Part shown: one piece after another, positions 31,055 through 40,685 of the stretch
Position numbering within the stretch: the first letter of the stretch is position 1
Layout: every line of letters begins with the position of its first letter
Assembly (NCBI GenBank): GCA_022059125.1
Contig: JAEUWY010000004.1
Location: 496,001 to 560,000, forward strand
Length of the DNA stretch: 64,000 nucleotides
DNA from: Corynespora cassiicola
Taxonomy: Eukaryota; Ascomycota; Dothideomycetes; Pleosporales; Corynesporascaceae
Reading direction: 5' to 3'
Program-made: the position numbers and the translations under genes
The notes under the pieces: model-generated
Databases searched by the model: none
Told to the model about the DNA's origin: nothing
Seen by the model: the letters and a program-made list of their open reading frames with translations, nothing else

Positions 31055-32149
31055 ATGTCCCCAGATAACCCCACCGAGAACTCCAACCCCCGACAAGACG
31101 AATCGCCCCCCTTCACCCCCACCGGCGTCCACCTCGTCGGCAGCATAAACCTCCCAACAACCACCGCCGTCCTCACCACCCTCCCCACCCTCCTCCCAAA
31201 CCGCCTCCACCGCCTCCCAGACGGCGAGACCGGCTCCCGCGACCACTTCACCGCCTGGCAACGCGCCACCTTCTCCGCCGCCCCCGAAGCCCTCCTCACC
31301 TTCTCCCCCAGCACCTTCTCCTTCGAGCCGCCCCGCCCCCTCGACCCCGCACAAATCGACTCCGCAGTGCAGAAACTCAGCTCCTTGGCCCCGCAATACG
31401 ACACCCACGCCCTAACCTCCTACGCCACCTTCTCAGCCCTCAAAGCCGCCGGAAAGATCCCAAGGGACGTGAGGTTCCAAGTCTCGCTCCCGGGCATCGT
31501 GAACGTGATCACGCTCCTGCACCCCGCGTTCCAGCCGCTGCTCGAGCCGCGCTACGAATCCGCTCTCTTGGACAACCTCTCCGCGATCCAGGCGCAGGTC
31601 CCGCACTCGGAGCTGGCCGTGCAAATCGACCTCGCCGTCGAGATCGCGCTGCTCGAAGGCGCGGGGCCGTGGCCGCCGTACTTTTCGCCCATCTTCGACG
31701 GCGTCGTGGAGCGCGTCGTGCGCTTCGCTTCGCGCGTGGCGCCCGGGGTGGAGCTCGGGTTGCACCTGTGCTACGGCGATATGGGGCATAGGCATTTTGT
31801 GGAGCCCAGGGATACGGGGCTCATGGTCGAGCTTGCGAATGCCGTGTATGCTGGGTTGGGAGGGAGGGAGGTGCGGTGGGTGCATGTGCCGGTGCCTAAA
31901 GGGCGGAAGGACGAGGCGTATTTTGAGCCGCTCAAGGGGCTGGCGTGGGAGGTGCCGGAGTTGTATCTTGGGTGTGTGCATGAGCAGGATCGGGAGGGGA
32001 CTTGGGAGAGGGTGAGGGTAGCGAGGAGGGTGTTGGGGAGGAGATTTGGGGTGGCGACCGAGTGTGGAATGGGTAGGACGCCGAGGGAGGAGTTTGAGGG
32101 GATCATGGAAATACTGAGGGAGGTGGGTGGGGAGATTGAAAGAAAATAG
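31055..32149 (+). CDS. UROD/MetE-like (TIM-barrel) protein
   Basis: Single exon, 364 residues, first ATG of the frame. It begins with a short polar leader, then HLVGSINLPTTTAVLTTL and RLPDGETGSRDHF, typical of the N-terminus of cobalamin-independent methionine-synthase-like barrels. Later blocks ELAVQIDLAVEIALLEGAG, VELGLHLCYGDMGHRHFVEP and FGVATECGMGRTP follow the strand ends of a UROD/MetE-type barrel (the 'CYGD' and 'ECG' positions resemble metal- and substrate-binding loops). It is far shorter than true MetE and lacks its N-terminal half, so methionine synthesis is not implied; the reaction is unknown. Codon third positions switch from almost all C in the first half to G-rich in the second. 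Stop codons of this gene and GPI16 are 43 nt apart, tail to tail. Confidence 0.8.
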   Translation: MSPDNPTENSNPRQDESPPFTPTGVHLVGSINLPTTTAVLTTLPTLLPNRLHRLPDGETGSRDHFTAWQRATFSAAPEALLTFSPSTFSFEPPRPLDPAQIDSAVQKLSSLAPQYDTHALTSYATFSALKAAGKIPRDVRFQVSLPGIVNVITLLHPAFQPLLEPRYESALLDNLSAIQAQVPHSELAVQIDLAVEIALLEGAGPWPPYFSPIFDGVVERVVRFASRVAPGVELGLHLCYGDMGHRHFVEPRDTGLMVELANAVYAGLGGREVRWVHVPVPKGRKDEAYFEPLKGLAWEVPELYLGCVHEQDREGTWERVRVARRVLGRRFGVATECGMGRTPREEFEGIMEILREVGGEIERK

Positions 32150-32192
32150 AGGGTTGGATTGAATTCAGAAAGTGGTATCATTCTATCGTGCA

Positions 32193-33995
32193 CTATGTCT
32201 TTTTGAACAGGGCCTTCAGCCTGTCTACCTTGCCTTTGATGATTCCGCCCAAGCCGCCCGGACCCATAGTCTTTGCCTCGTCGGCACCGACAAAACGTCT
32301 GACGAGCAGATTGAAGATATTTCCAAAGCCTAGCGCCATCACCGTACTCGTGAGGATGATCACATTGTACGGCATGCTGAAATCGGGCGTTGGGAGAGGC
32401 AGGAGTAGGGAAGTGGTCCTGAGGTAGATGCCCTTGTGGTCTTCCGACTGGGGCGAAAGTAAACGTATGACAGCTGGAGCCGCGTCAAAGCCACGGTTGG
32501 CATCGGGAGGATATTCAGTGTATCGCAAAAGAGCCTTTTCGAAGTCGTAGGTCAACGTCAGGGTCGATGCTGGAGGGATAATCATGCGAAGTTCGAGGTG
32601 AGTCCCTCGCTGCCGGTCGACCGCAGGACGGTAGTACGTCTCCTTGATGGGGTTCTCGTCAGAAGTGTCTACGCGAGCACGCAGAGTGTGTAGATATGGT
32701 TTCATAAACCAAGGGAGAGACTCTAGATAGACGAATTCCACGGGGTGAGTATCCGAGGGGTTCCTGATGACGGACTGGGTGCTTCCGTGCTCTTGGCCAT
32801 GGCCGTTGATGGAGCGCGCAGCAAAGAGCTGAGGTTGGGCACGAACTAGTCCTGTCGTCATCTGTTGCTCCGGCAGAACGAGATCAAAGTCGGCGCCAGT
32901 AGGGAGCTTATAACACCGTAGAGTATCGTATGCGGATCTTGTCTCGCTGAACTGTCCGGTGGTATTCACCTGCACTGTACGTTCCGGGGGTGTGTTGATA
33001 CAGACAGTGTTTGCTTCATCACCGTCATCACCAGTCAACGGGCATGCGCCCCTCAGCGGGCGGCCAAACACCTCGGTCAGATTCCACGCCGGTTCGGTAC
33101 CCTTGTCTAGAGGATAGCAAGTGTCTCCAGCATTGTAACCCTTGGAGGTATCGCACTCAATCTCATCGATGGGCAGAGGGCGAGGGATGGGATTGTCTCG
33201 AGGCCGCTTCGACCTCGCAATGTCCAATACCATGTCGACAGTCTGCTCCATCTCCAACGAGCAGCTCTTTCCGTCGGCCTCACATACAGGGCGAATATCG
33301 ATGGACATGGTCTGCCAAGCTGCGTCGAATAATTTGTGTCCGTCCAGCAGACTGGATATGCCCGCCTTGCCCTTGCACGGCAGCAACTTGAGGAAAGGTG
33401 TCAGGTTCTCGGTACAGACGACCTCGTGAGGCAGTGTACCATGCAGCAGGTGCAGATTGGACACATTGCCATGGTGACCCTCGGGGACAAAGGACATGAC
33501 GGGCCGTATCGTCTTGGTGGCATCGATAAAGTTCAACGAGGCGCAGAAAAGGCCAGAGAGGGTGTTGGTGAGGGTCAACCACCGCGAGAATGCTCTGATT
33601 CGGATTAGCTACTATCCATGCTCTACCATGGCTCGCGATGCTCACTCTTCCTCAGTGTCGGCCTCCAGCCATGCCCACAGCTCTACGCCCGTGCCCCCTT
33701 CTCTTGCGCCGTGCCAGGGCCGCAGCCCCCAATTCTCCGCGTCCCATCTTCCCACGCTGAAGCGTAGGTGAAGCTCCTTGGCATGAGCGTTCTGCAGTAT
33801 CTGCCCTAGTGACCGTGGAAAGTAGCGGAAATTCTGGTGCTCAAAGGCATCCGACGACTCGTTGCTTCGGAAGTTGAAGGACGCGAGCAGGGTGGACTGG
33901 GGAAGGGGGCGGAGGTGCAGCCGCTCATGGTAGTCAGAGCGCGCAACAGCACATGCTATGAGCGCATTGAGGAGCAGAAGCGGCAAGAAGAGCAT
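32193..33995 (-). CDS. GPI16: GPI transamidase subunit Gpi16 (PIG-T)
   Basis: Two exons, 33995-33646 and 33594-32193, joined through a 51 nt intron (GTGAGC...ATCAG) that yields EEEAFSRWLTLTNTLSGLF; total 583 residues. The N-terminus is a signal peptide (MLFLPLLLLNALIACAVA). PIG-T landmarks: YHERLHLRPLP, FRYFPRSLGQIL, HLRFSVGRWD, LSGLFCASLNFID, then LHLLHGTLPHEVVCTENLTPFLKLLPCKGKAGI. A single membrane span lies near the C-terminus (VIILTSTVMALGFGNIFNLL). The family forms the core of the ER GPI-transamidase complex with Gpi8, Gaa1, Gpi17 and Gab1, attaching GPI anchors to proteins. It is divergent from LUC7 with 256 nt between starts. Length agrees with fungal Gpi16. Confidence 0.95.
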
Positions 33996-34251
33996 GGCAG
34001 CATTGCCCTGGAGAAGGCCAAAGGAGTTGACAGGTATGCTGGCGGGGTTGCAGGTGGCTCCGTCAGGGCGCGTCAGACACCTCCGGACGACACGTGACGG
34101 CGGGAGGCTAGCATCTTGGCACATGCACAAGGGTCCGCACGCCGCGACAATTGCTCCTCAAGCTTTCCTTTGACGCGCGACCCACCACAACTCCCCCAGC
34201 CGTCAACACTACACTTGCGACCATACCGACGACCACACTGACACCGCAAGC
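33996..34251. promoter_or_regulatory. GPI16/LUC7 bidirectional promoter
   Basis: Only 256 nt separate the GPI16 (minus) and LUC7 (plus) start codons, so both promoters and leaders overlap here. The open frame running leftward through it is read from a non-initiating upstream codon and is not coding. Confidence 0.6.
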
Positions 34252-35213
34252 ATGGCTGCCGCTGAGACTAGGAAGCTTCTCGGTGAGTTGGCCACCCCCT
34301 CAAGCACGGCGTCGATTCTAACAATTCCGCAGAGCAGCTCATGGGCTCTGAGAACATGACTGGCAACTTCAACAGTGCCAATCAGCTCAGTCTCGAGGAT
34401 CCCAAGGTCTGCCGCTCATACATTGTCGGTACCTGCCCCTACGATCTCTTCGTCAACACCAGGCTCGACGTCGGTCCTTGCGACAAGGTTCACAACGAGT
34501 CCCTCAAGAACGAGTACAAGGAGCTCGACGAGGACCGAAAGCGCAAGCTCAACTTCGAGTGGAGCTATCTTCAAGAAATGCGAAAGCATGTCGACGAATG
34601 CGACCGCCGCATTCAGGGTGCCCAGCAGCGTTTGGAGAAGACTCCCGACGAGATTCGCCGCACCAACCAGATCGTAAGTTTATTCCCCCGCCTCTTCTCC
34701 TCTTCCAGCCAAATAACATGCGCATAGATTTCGCGCATCTCCGAGCTCTCCAACACCATCAACGCGACCCTATTCGAGATCGAGATTATGGGCCAGGAGG
34801 GTCAAGTCAACATGGCCGTCCAGGAGTGGTTCAAGGTCCGCCAGGCCATGGCCGAGAAGGAAGAAGAGGAGCGCAAATTGAAGGCACTGTCTGATACGGG
34901 CGGCCCTTCGGGACACCAGAAGCTCCAGGTCTGCGACGTCTGCGGTGCCTACCTGAGCCGCCTCGACAATGACCGTCGCTTGGCCGACCACTTCTACGGC
35001 AAGATGCATCTCGGCTATGCGCAGATGCGCAAGTCATACGAGCAGCTCAGCGCCGAGCTCAAGGGCAAGGCAGCTCCTCGCGAGTACTCCAAGCAGGACG
35101 TCAACGGCCACCACGGCTATGGTGGGGGTGGAGGCGGTTACGGCGGTGGCCACGGAGGCGGCGGCGGTCGTCGTCGCGGCCGTGGCGGCCACCGTGGCGG
35201 CTACCGCGGATAG
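34252..35213 (+). CDS. LUC7: U1 snRNP-associated splicing factor Luc7
   Basis: Three exons, 34252-34282, 34333-34673 and 34728-35213, with introns of 50 and 54 nt, encode 285 residues. The N-terminus MAAAETRKLLEQLMG leads to the first, CCCH-type zinc finger (VCRSYIVGTCPYDLF through GPCDKVH), then a charged helical linker and the second, C2H2-type finger (VCDVCGAYLSRLDNDRRLADH, ending FYGKMHLGY). These two fingers define the Luc7 family, which binds the U1 snRNA-5' splice site duplex and helps choose weak 5' splice sites. The C-terminus is a Gly-rich block followed by Arg/Gly repeats (RRRGRGGHRGGYRG), probably RNA-binding and a methylation target. The first exon is only 31 nt. Confidence 0.95.
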
Positions 35214-35816
35214 GAGATTTGTTTTCCGGTCCGGCGTTAAAGGTGTGTCAATTGACGATATCTTGGAGATTAACTTACGATAGCCTTTTCGCGCTATTAG
35301 GGTTGGCGTACGCGCAAAACCCATTGCAAATTCACTCAAGGCGGCGAGCTCGTTCTCTGTCCTGTCAATAAGCATGTACGCCCATACTATGATGCCATTG
35401 ATATGCTTCTAACAATCATCAAGGGACTTTTTTCTTTCAACATTGTCGCTGCCTATCCAGGTGAGTAGCACTGTCTAATCCCACTCCGCATGCAAGTGAT
35501 GAATCAAGTGGAAGAAAAGGTGAGGCTTTGTATTCAGCACAACCGGTCTTGTGTTCTTGCCTTAGCTGTTGCGCCGTACATTGGCATCGTTCTCATGCAC
35601 ATATGCTCACCATGATTACCTTCTTGAAATCATTACGCCAGAAAGCTCAAACGTCATATGTAGACGTCTGGAATGTCGTGTTAACAATGCATCATTAGTC
35701 ACTCACTCACACATGCCAGCATCCCTTGAAGAATGTAGCAGCCAGAGCAGCAATGCAGGGGGGTACATAGTCTGAGATAGGGCAATGACCAAAAATTTCC
35801 AACATTTGCCAGTACC
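35214..35816. other. Intergenic, no supported gene
   Basis: LUC7 3' flank and aspartic protease promoter. An ATG at 35785 is in frame with the protease domain only if exon 1 is read unspliced, and it gives no signal peptide; see the protease entry. Confidence 0.5.
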
Positions 35817-37380
35817 ATGCATGTCTCCATTGCGGCCATATTGGCCTATCTTGCCATCGTTCCAGCAGCCACATCCTCCATCCGCAAAGCTAGATCTCCC
35901 ATTGCCAGTTAGTCTCCGTGCCGCAAACAACTTTCTTGACACTAATCACTATCTCCCAGTCACCCCAAACGTCCTCCCCCTCACCCTCTCCCCAAACCGC
36001 TACCCCAGCTTCCTCCCCCCCTCCTCCGCACACCTCCACAAACGCAACTCCCCCAACCGCACCGTCGCGCCCCTCGAACAACCCATCCTCACCCTCGGTG
36101 GCCGCGTCTACACCACAAACATCACCCTTTCGAACCGCACGTACACCTTCGTGCTCGACACCGGCAGCTCGGATACATGGATTGCTTCGTCGGCGTTCGA
36201 ATGCGTGTCCGCGCGGGGTATGCTGTTACCCCGGGATGCGTGTGGTTTCGGACCGCTGTACGAGAAGGGCGCGACTGAAGGGTGGGAGGGCGTTGAGGGG
36301 GCGTTTGGGGTGATGTATGAGGATGGAGAGGTATTGGAGGGCGGGTGGGGGCGTGAGGATCTTGGTATCGGGGAGGTGGGGGTCAGGATGAGGGTTGGGA
36401 TGGTTGAGAGGGGGTGGTGGGTTGGGGATGGGGTTAGTAGTGGGCTTGTTGGGTTGGCGTATCCGGCGTTAGGGGGTGGGGCGGATGAGTCTGAAAGGGA
36501 GGAGGGGAGTTTGGTGGTTGGTTTGTATGCTGCCTTTTTCCTTGGTGGTCTTTTTGAATGTCGTTTTTGGAAGGGAGTGTGTGCTGACTGGTCTAGATTC
36601 CAGAACTCGTCGCTTCCGCAGGTATTTAGCCTGGCGCTTGATCGGCCGTCAGTGGATGATCCAAGGGCGGGGGGAGTGCTGGCTATTGGGGGGATTCCGA
36701 ATGTGCCGCACGACGGGGAGTTCGTTTATGTACCGATACAGCCGATTCGGGAGGGTGTTTATGCGTGGTACAGTATTGAGATTGATGGGTTCGAGATTGT
36801 TGCTCCCGAAGGCAAATCTAAGGTGCCGCTTCCAGTCGAACCTTCTTCATTTTTGACGCCATTTGAGCCACTGTTCCAAGACTTGCCTCCTAAAGAAGGA
36901 CTTGTTTTCATGAAAGGCTGGGCTTCTGAGAAAAAGAGTTCCCACAGACAGTTGTTCAACCGAAGGCAGTCTATTCGCCCGGATACCAGAGACATTTCGC
37001 GTGCCAACTCGACAATGATTATAGACTCTGGTTCCACAAATTCATACATCCCCTACAAAATAGCAACCTTCATCGCCAGACTTTTTTCTCCGCCTGCCAG
37101 CTATAGCAGCCTCTCAAATACGTATTCTGTGCCGTGTAACGCGAAGGCGCCACGAGTGGGCGTGGTAATTAGTGGCAAGACATTCTGGTTGCACGAAAAG
37201 GATTTGGTGTATAGAAGTGGTATAGGCAGGCTCGGGACCTGTGGATTGAGCTTTCAGAATTCGGATAGTGACAGTGGAGTAGGGAGGGGTGTATTGGGGG
37301 ATGGGTGGCTAAGGAGCGTGATTGCGGTCTTTGACGTCGGGGCCGGCGAGATGGGTTTTGTTGCGAGAACAGAGTATTAA
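35817..37380 (+). CDS. Secreted A1-family aspartic protease
   Basis: Three exons, 35817-35907, 35960-36524 and 36597-37380, give 479 residues. Exon 1 encodes a clear signal peptide (MHVSIAAILAYLAIVPAATS) in a frame different from the unspliced protease frame; the 52 nt intron (GTTAGT, branch CTAATC, CCCAG) brings it in. Intron 2 is exactly 72 nt (GTATGC, branch CTGAC, CTAG), so it hides as in-frame sequence; removing it yields VVGLFQNSSLPQVFSLAL, the expected family core. Catalytic motifs are VLDTGSSDTW and IIDSGSTNSYIP. A basic-rich insert (SSHRQLFNRRQS) lies before the second motif. Other landmarks: GLVGLAYPAL and GGVLAIGGIP. No GPI signal at the C-terminus. It belongs with candidapepsin/yapsin-like secreted endopeptidases acting at acid pH outside the cell. 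Confidence 0.92.
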
Positions 37381-37810
37381 GAGATATTAAAGTTTATCAG
37401 ATTACTATTTAATGGTATTTAGACTTTTACTTTTTGTACCTTGAACCAAAGTCATGTCAAGCTTCGAGACCTGATAGTACATCTGCGTCTGTAATCAATT
37501 TTTAGTCGGCCCGCCAAAAACCAGATACCTCGTCATAAACAGACCTCTTGAACTCTATGGATCTGTGAGTTTTTATCTTCTCTCCAATAAAGCAAGTACA
37601 CATGTCCTGACATTCGCTCTCGTGTTTCAAGCCGGGTAGTAGCTTATAAGCTTTTGTTTCGTGATGCCCCTATATTTTGTATACAGTACACCTTGCTAGT
37701 GCTGATTAAGCTCGAAAAGACAGTTCCTGAATATTATAATGCTCAAGGCCATGTGATTCCGACGCCAAAACCTCGGGTTCCAAGATACCAAGCTCTATGT
37801 AGGCCTTGTA
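37381..37810. other. Intergenic, no supported gene
   Basis: AT-rich, between the protease stop and the stop of the weak minus-strand candidate. Nothing recognised. Confidence 0.5.
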
Positions 37811-38913
37811 TCATTCCTCCACGGTCAAAAATCTCCGATTGGAAATAGGCAATGGGGGAGTATCTGGCGGCGTGTCCGGAGCGACGGAAAAGGCAAGATT
37901 TGCAGTCGGCGAGCCGAAAAGCCTTCTTGGATACCTAGGCGGGGTTGGAGGGGTACGTATGATGGCCGGGTTTAGCGACCTTTGCACAAAGTTTCTCTGA
38001 TAAACTTTGAGTTCAGCCTCTATTTGCGTCATCATTTCATACTGAAGTCTCATCTGCTCTTCTAACTCTGCAATCTTGGCTTGTTAGCTTCTGTGAATTT
38101 ACGGTGTTCGTCCAGCCTGTGGTTCACCCCGCGAATTCTCTTGCTGCTCTTGATGAGCCATCCAATAGATATGTCTTGCAAGCTATTCAAAGTGGAAGTG
38201 ATTTTCATTCCGAGTCTATACTACCTGAAAACCATGATAAGAAGGACAGTGGTAAGCAGACCATGGGACGTCGTTGGGACACTGAAGAAGTAAGTCTCGA
38301 TCAAATTTGGAAGCAAGGGTCATCTTACAAGTGCATGTATACTCCCACCATTATCAATTTGTGCCTTGAGACTCCCAGGTCCAAGTCATTCACGTTCCAA
38401 TCGTGCTGTAGAAAGGTATCAAGCATGAAGCCATCAGCCCCAACACGCCCTGAAATAATCAAGACATGGTCTTGGAGAGTCCAGCATGATAGGCATGTTT
38501 ATAAATGTTTGAACTAGCAGCAAAGGTCCAATCCACCCGAAGGCGAGATTGGCAAATTCAGAGGAGGAATAAAACCCCTGGGGAGGTTGCTGAGCAGAAG
38601 ACTTGGTGACCGCTGGTGTTGGCAAGTTGTTAGTGGTAGGTGTCGGTAGGAGGGTCACAATGGGAGCGTCGGACTGGCTCGTGTTCCAAAAATGGCACCC
38701 TACGGGTCTCGATTGATTATTGAACGTGAAAATGTCCTCACAAGCAATAACCGGCGACGACGGAGTTTGGGAGGGGGCCATTTGGTGAACAGGACGAGGG
38801 CATGTTGGCCTTCGCAGGGATCGATATAAGAACTCAATAGTAAGTTCAGTGGCGAGACCTGCCAGGAGATCTTGCTTGTGGTAGACCATCGGGTGAGCCT
38901 CGAGGTCTACCAT
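37811..38913 (-). CDS. Candidate multi-exon gene with C-terminal coiled coil (model uncertain)
   Basis: A minus-strand ATG at 38913 opens a frame of about 130 coding-like residues (MVDLEAHPMVYHKQDLLAG onward, then Ser/Pro/Thr-rich). Downstream, separate open blocks in changing frames look like exons: one around 38455-38330 (GRVGADGFMLDTFLQHDWN) after a TTTCAG acceptor and before a GTAAG donor; one around 38290-38220 (VPTTSHGLLTTVLLIMVF) after TTCTTCAG; one around 38170-38090 (IGWLIKSSKRIRGVNHRLDE); and a last exon near 38075-37811 with a strong heptad helix (AKIAELEEQMRLQYEMMTQI) and a Pro-rich tail. Each block has plausible fungal splice signals, but I could not fix all junctions. It may be a real gene with four or five short exons or a decaying one. 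No family recognised. Confidence 0.35.
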
Positions 38914-39213
38914 TGTAGCTAGCCTCCGTTCGCAGAAGTTTGCAAAGAGTAATTGATGAGGAATATCAGAGTAAGGGGCTCATCGACGTCTCTCATACTC
39001 AATCAAATGAGCACAGATGCTGATAACGCAAATTACATTCGTCGAATCTGTTTGATGTCGTAACATTATGGCCAGCTAGAGGCGAGTAAAGAGCATCGTT
39101 TATCAATCATGTGTTATTCTTATTCACTCATTGAGCATTCGAGCAGTTGTGTGCGCCCACAATTGCGACAAAGATGCAATATGTGTAACAAGCACAACTG
39201 AGGTAGATTGTTA
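38914..39213. other. Intergenic, no supported gene
   Basis: AT-rich 300 nt between the weak candidate gene and the TRM7 stop codon. Nothing recognised. Confidence 0.5.
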
Positions 39214-40350
39214 TCATTGGCCTTTCGTTTTGCCATATGCACCTCCTGCTAATTTCCTCATCTCCAGTGCGCGTTTGTATGGAGGCGCTGTTGGAGGCTG
39301 CACAGGATCAAGACTGACCCTGTCCTTTGGTAGATGGTACGTAGCATCTGAGTCATAGGCGGAAAGATCTCCACATGCCAGGAATGGTGCGATCCATCTC
39401 GATCCACCTTCTTCAATATGATCCACAAAGTCGTCATCTTCTGGCCCAAGATCCAATTCGATAACCCCATCCTCTCTTACTTTGCGCGACACGACAGTCT
39501 CCTCTTGAGCATCATTTTGAGCCTCGGGAAGCTGAGTTCCAGCTCCGAGAGGTGTGTCCAAGCTTGCCTTGAATCCGGCTGGGGGACAGAAACCTTCACA
39601 CACCACGAAAGCCTCAATACTGCTTGCACGGCTGCTACGCGGTTTCGCAACCCGCACCCTCTTGAAGACAATCTTGAGCTGGGAGAAAAGGAGATCGACA
39701 TCTTTCCCTCGGAAAATTTTCGCAACGAACTTGCCTCCAGGCTTGAGCACGCAAAGGGCGAGGTTTAGTGCGGCCCAAAGTAGCTGGCTTTGTACGTAGA
39801 TGTCGAGATCATGCAGTCCAGTGACATCTGGCGCACCGTCTGAAATGACCAGATCGACAGGATTCGACGCCGATGTAGCTTTTGAGTCATATGTATCTGG
39901 ATCAAGCGCTTTTAGGAGTAGTGGTATGGTCGACGGATGTGTGATGTCTGCCCGCAGCGTTGTAACTCCATCCAAAGGGCTCATAGGCTGCAGATCAATA
40001 GAGACTATACGAACATCCTTCCGCGGCTTGGGTTGGCTGTCCGCCTCAGCCGTCCTTTCGTCTTCAGTCGTAGTCTCTAGCTTGGCCTGACCAAGTACAG
40101 CTTTCCGTGTCTGTTCTTGTTTTACTTCCCAGCCAGCTCGGCCAAATTTTTCGCCCTTGATTAGGACCCTCGACAACACCTGACTCCAGCTTCCAGGCGC
40201 AGCGCACAAGTCAACAACCCGGGTGACATTGTCAAAAAGATTGAACTCTTCGTCAAGTTGCAGGAGCTTGTAAGCAGATCGAGCACGCCATCCCTCCTCT
40301 TTTGCGAGTCGATAGTAGGCATCGCGCTTGTCCTTGGAAGATTTGCCCAT
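39214..40350 (-). CDS. TRM7: tRNA 2'-O-ribose methyltransferase Trm7 (FTSJ1)
   Basis: Single exon, 378 residues. The N-terminus [20 protein letters not shown] and [15 protein letters not shown] are typical of Trm7/FTSJ1. The SAM-binding motif is [15 protein letters not shown]. The K-D-K-E catalytic tetrad is visible: Lys in SAYKLL, Asp in [11 protein letters not shown], Lys in [10 protein letters not shown] and Glu in [12 protein letters not shown]. Known role: methylates nucleotides 32 and 34 in the anticodon loop of tRNA-Phe, -Trp and -Leu with partners Trm732 and Trm734, in the cytoplasm. An insertion of about 50 residues ([20 protein letters not shown] onward) between motif I and the second beta strand, and a C-terminal extension of about 100 residues, are longer than in yeast, as is usual in filamentous fungi. 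Divergent from MAK5. Confidence 0.95.
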   Translation of the reverse strand: MGKSSKDKRDAYYRLAKEEGWRARSAYKLLQLDEEFNLFDNVTRVVDLCAAPGSWSQVLSRVLIKGEKFGRAGWEVKQEQTRKAVLGQAKLETTTEDERTAEADSQPKPRKDVRIVSIDLQPMSPLDGVTTLRADITHPSTIPLLLKALDPDTYDSKATSASNPVDLVISDGAPDVTGLHDLDIYVQSQLLWAALNLALCVLKPGGKFVAKIFRGKDVDLLFSQLKIVFKRVRVAKPRSSRASSIEAFVVCEGFCPPAGFKASLDTPLGAGTQLPEAQNDAQEETVVSRKVREDGVIELDLGPEDDDFVDHIEEGGSRWIAPFLACGDLSAYDSDATYHLPKDRVSLDPVQPPTAPPYKRALEMRKLAGGAYGKTKGQ

Positions 40351-40685
40351 CTTTTTTCGCGGGGGTGGGCGACAATTGAGTCACAGCCGATGGGTTGACT
40401 TATTGATCCAGATATCCGGAGTTCAATAACAGGGGTTAGTTATTTCGCTTTTTGACACCTTTTCCCGGACGCCAAGTCTCTACAATGAAATCAGATGGCT
40501 ATATCGCAAGGTGCAGCTCAAAGTGTGATGCTTCGGGAAACATGGGTGAATGGAGGCTCGCTCGCTAAATTTTCATGGCAACTTTACCCGAGGACGGTGC
40601 TTCATTTTGCCGATCCCCGACTTTCCCAAAAAATTTCCATTGCAACCAGAAGATTTCGACAGCTCAATATCAACACTCACGAACG
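40351..40685. promoter_or_regulatory. TRM7/MAK5 bidirectional promoter
   Basis: 335 nt between two divergent RNA-metabolism genes. A TGAGTCA heptamer at 40377-40383, 27 nt upstream of the TRM7 start, fits the Gcn4/CpcA (bZIP) consensus. An A6T3 tract at 40628-40636 resembles the RRPE element (AAAAWTTTT) of yeast ribosome-biogenesis promoters, about 50 nt before the MAK5 start. Both matches are short and could be chance. Confidence 0.5.

Noticed and set aside
31055..32149. Authentic methionine synthase (MetE)
   Set aside because: Half the length of MetE and without its N-terminal barrel; only the barrel style is shared.
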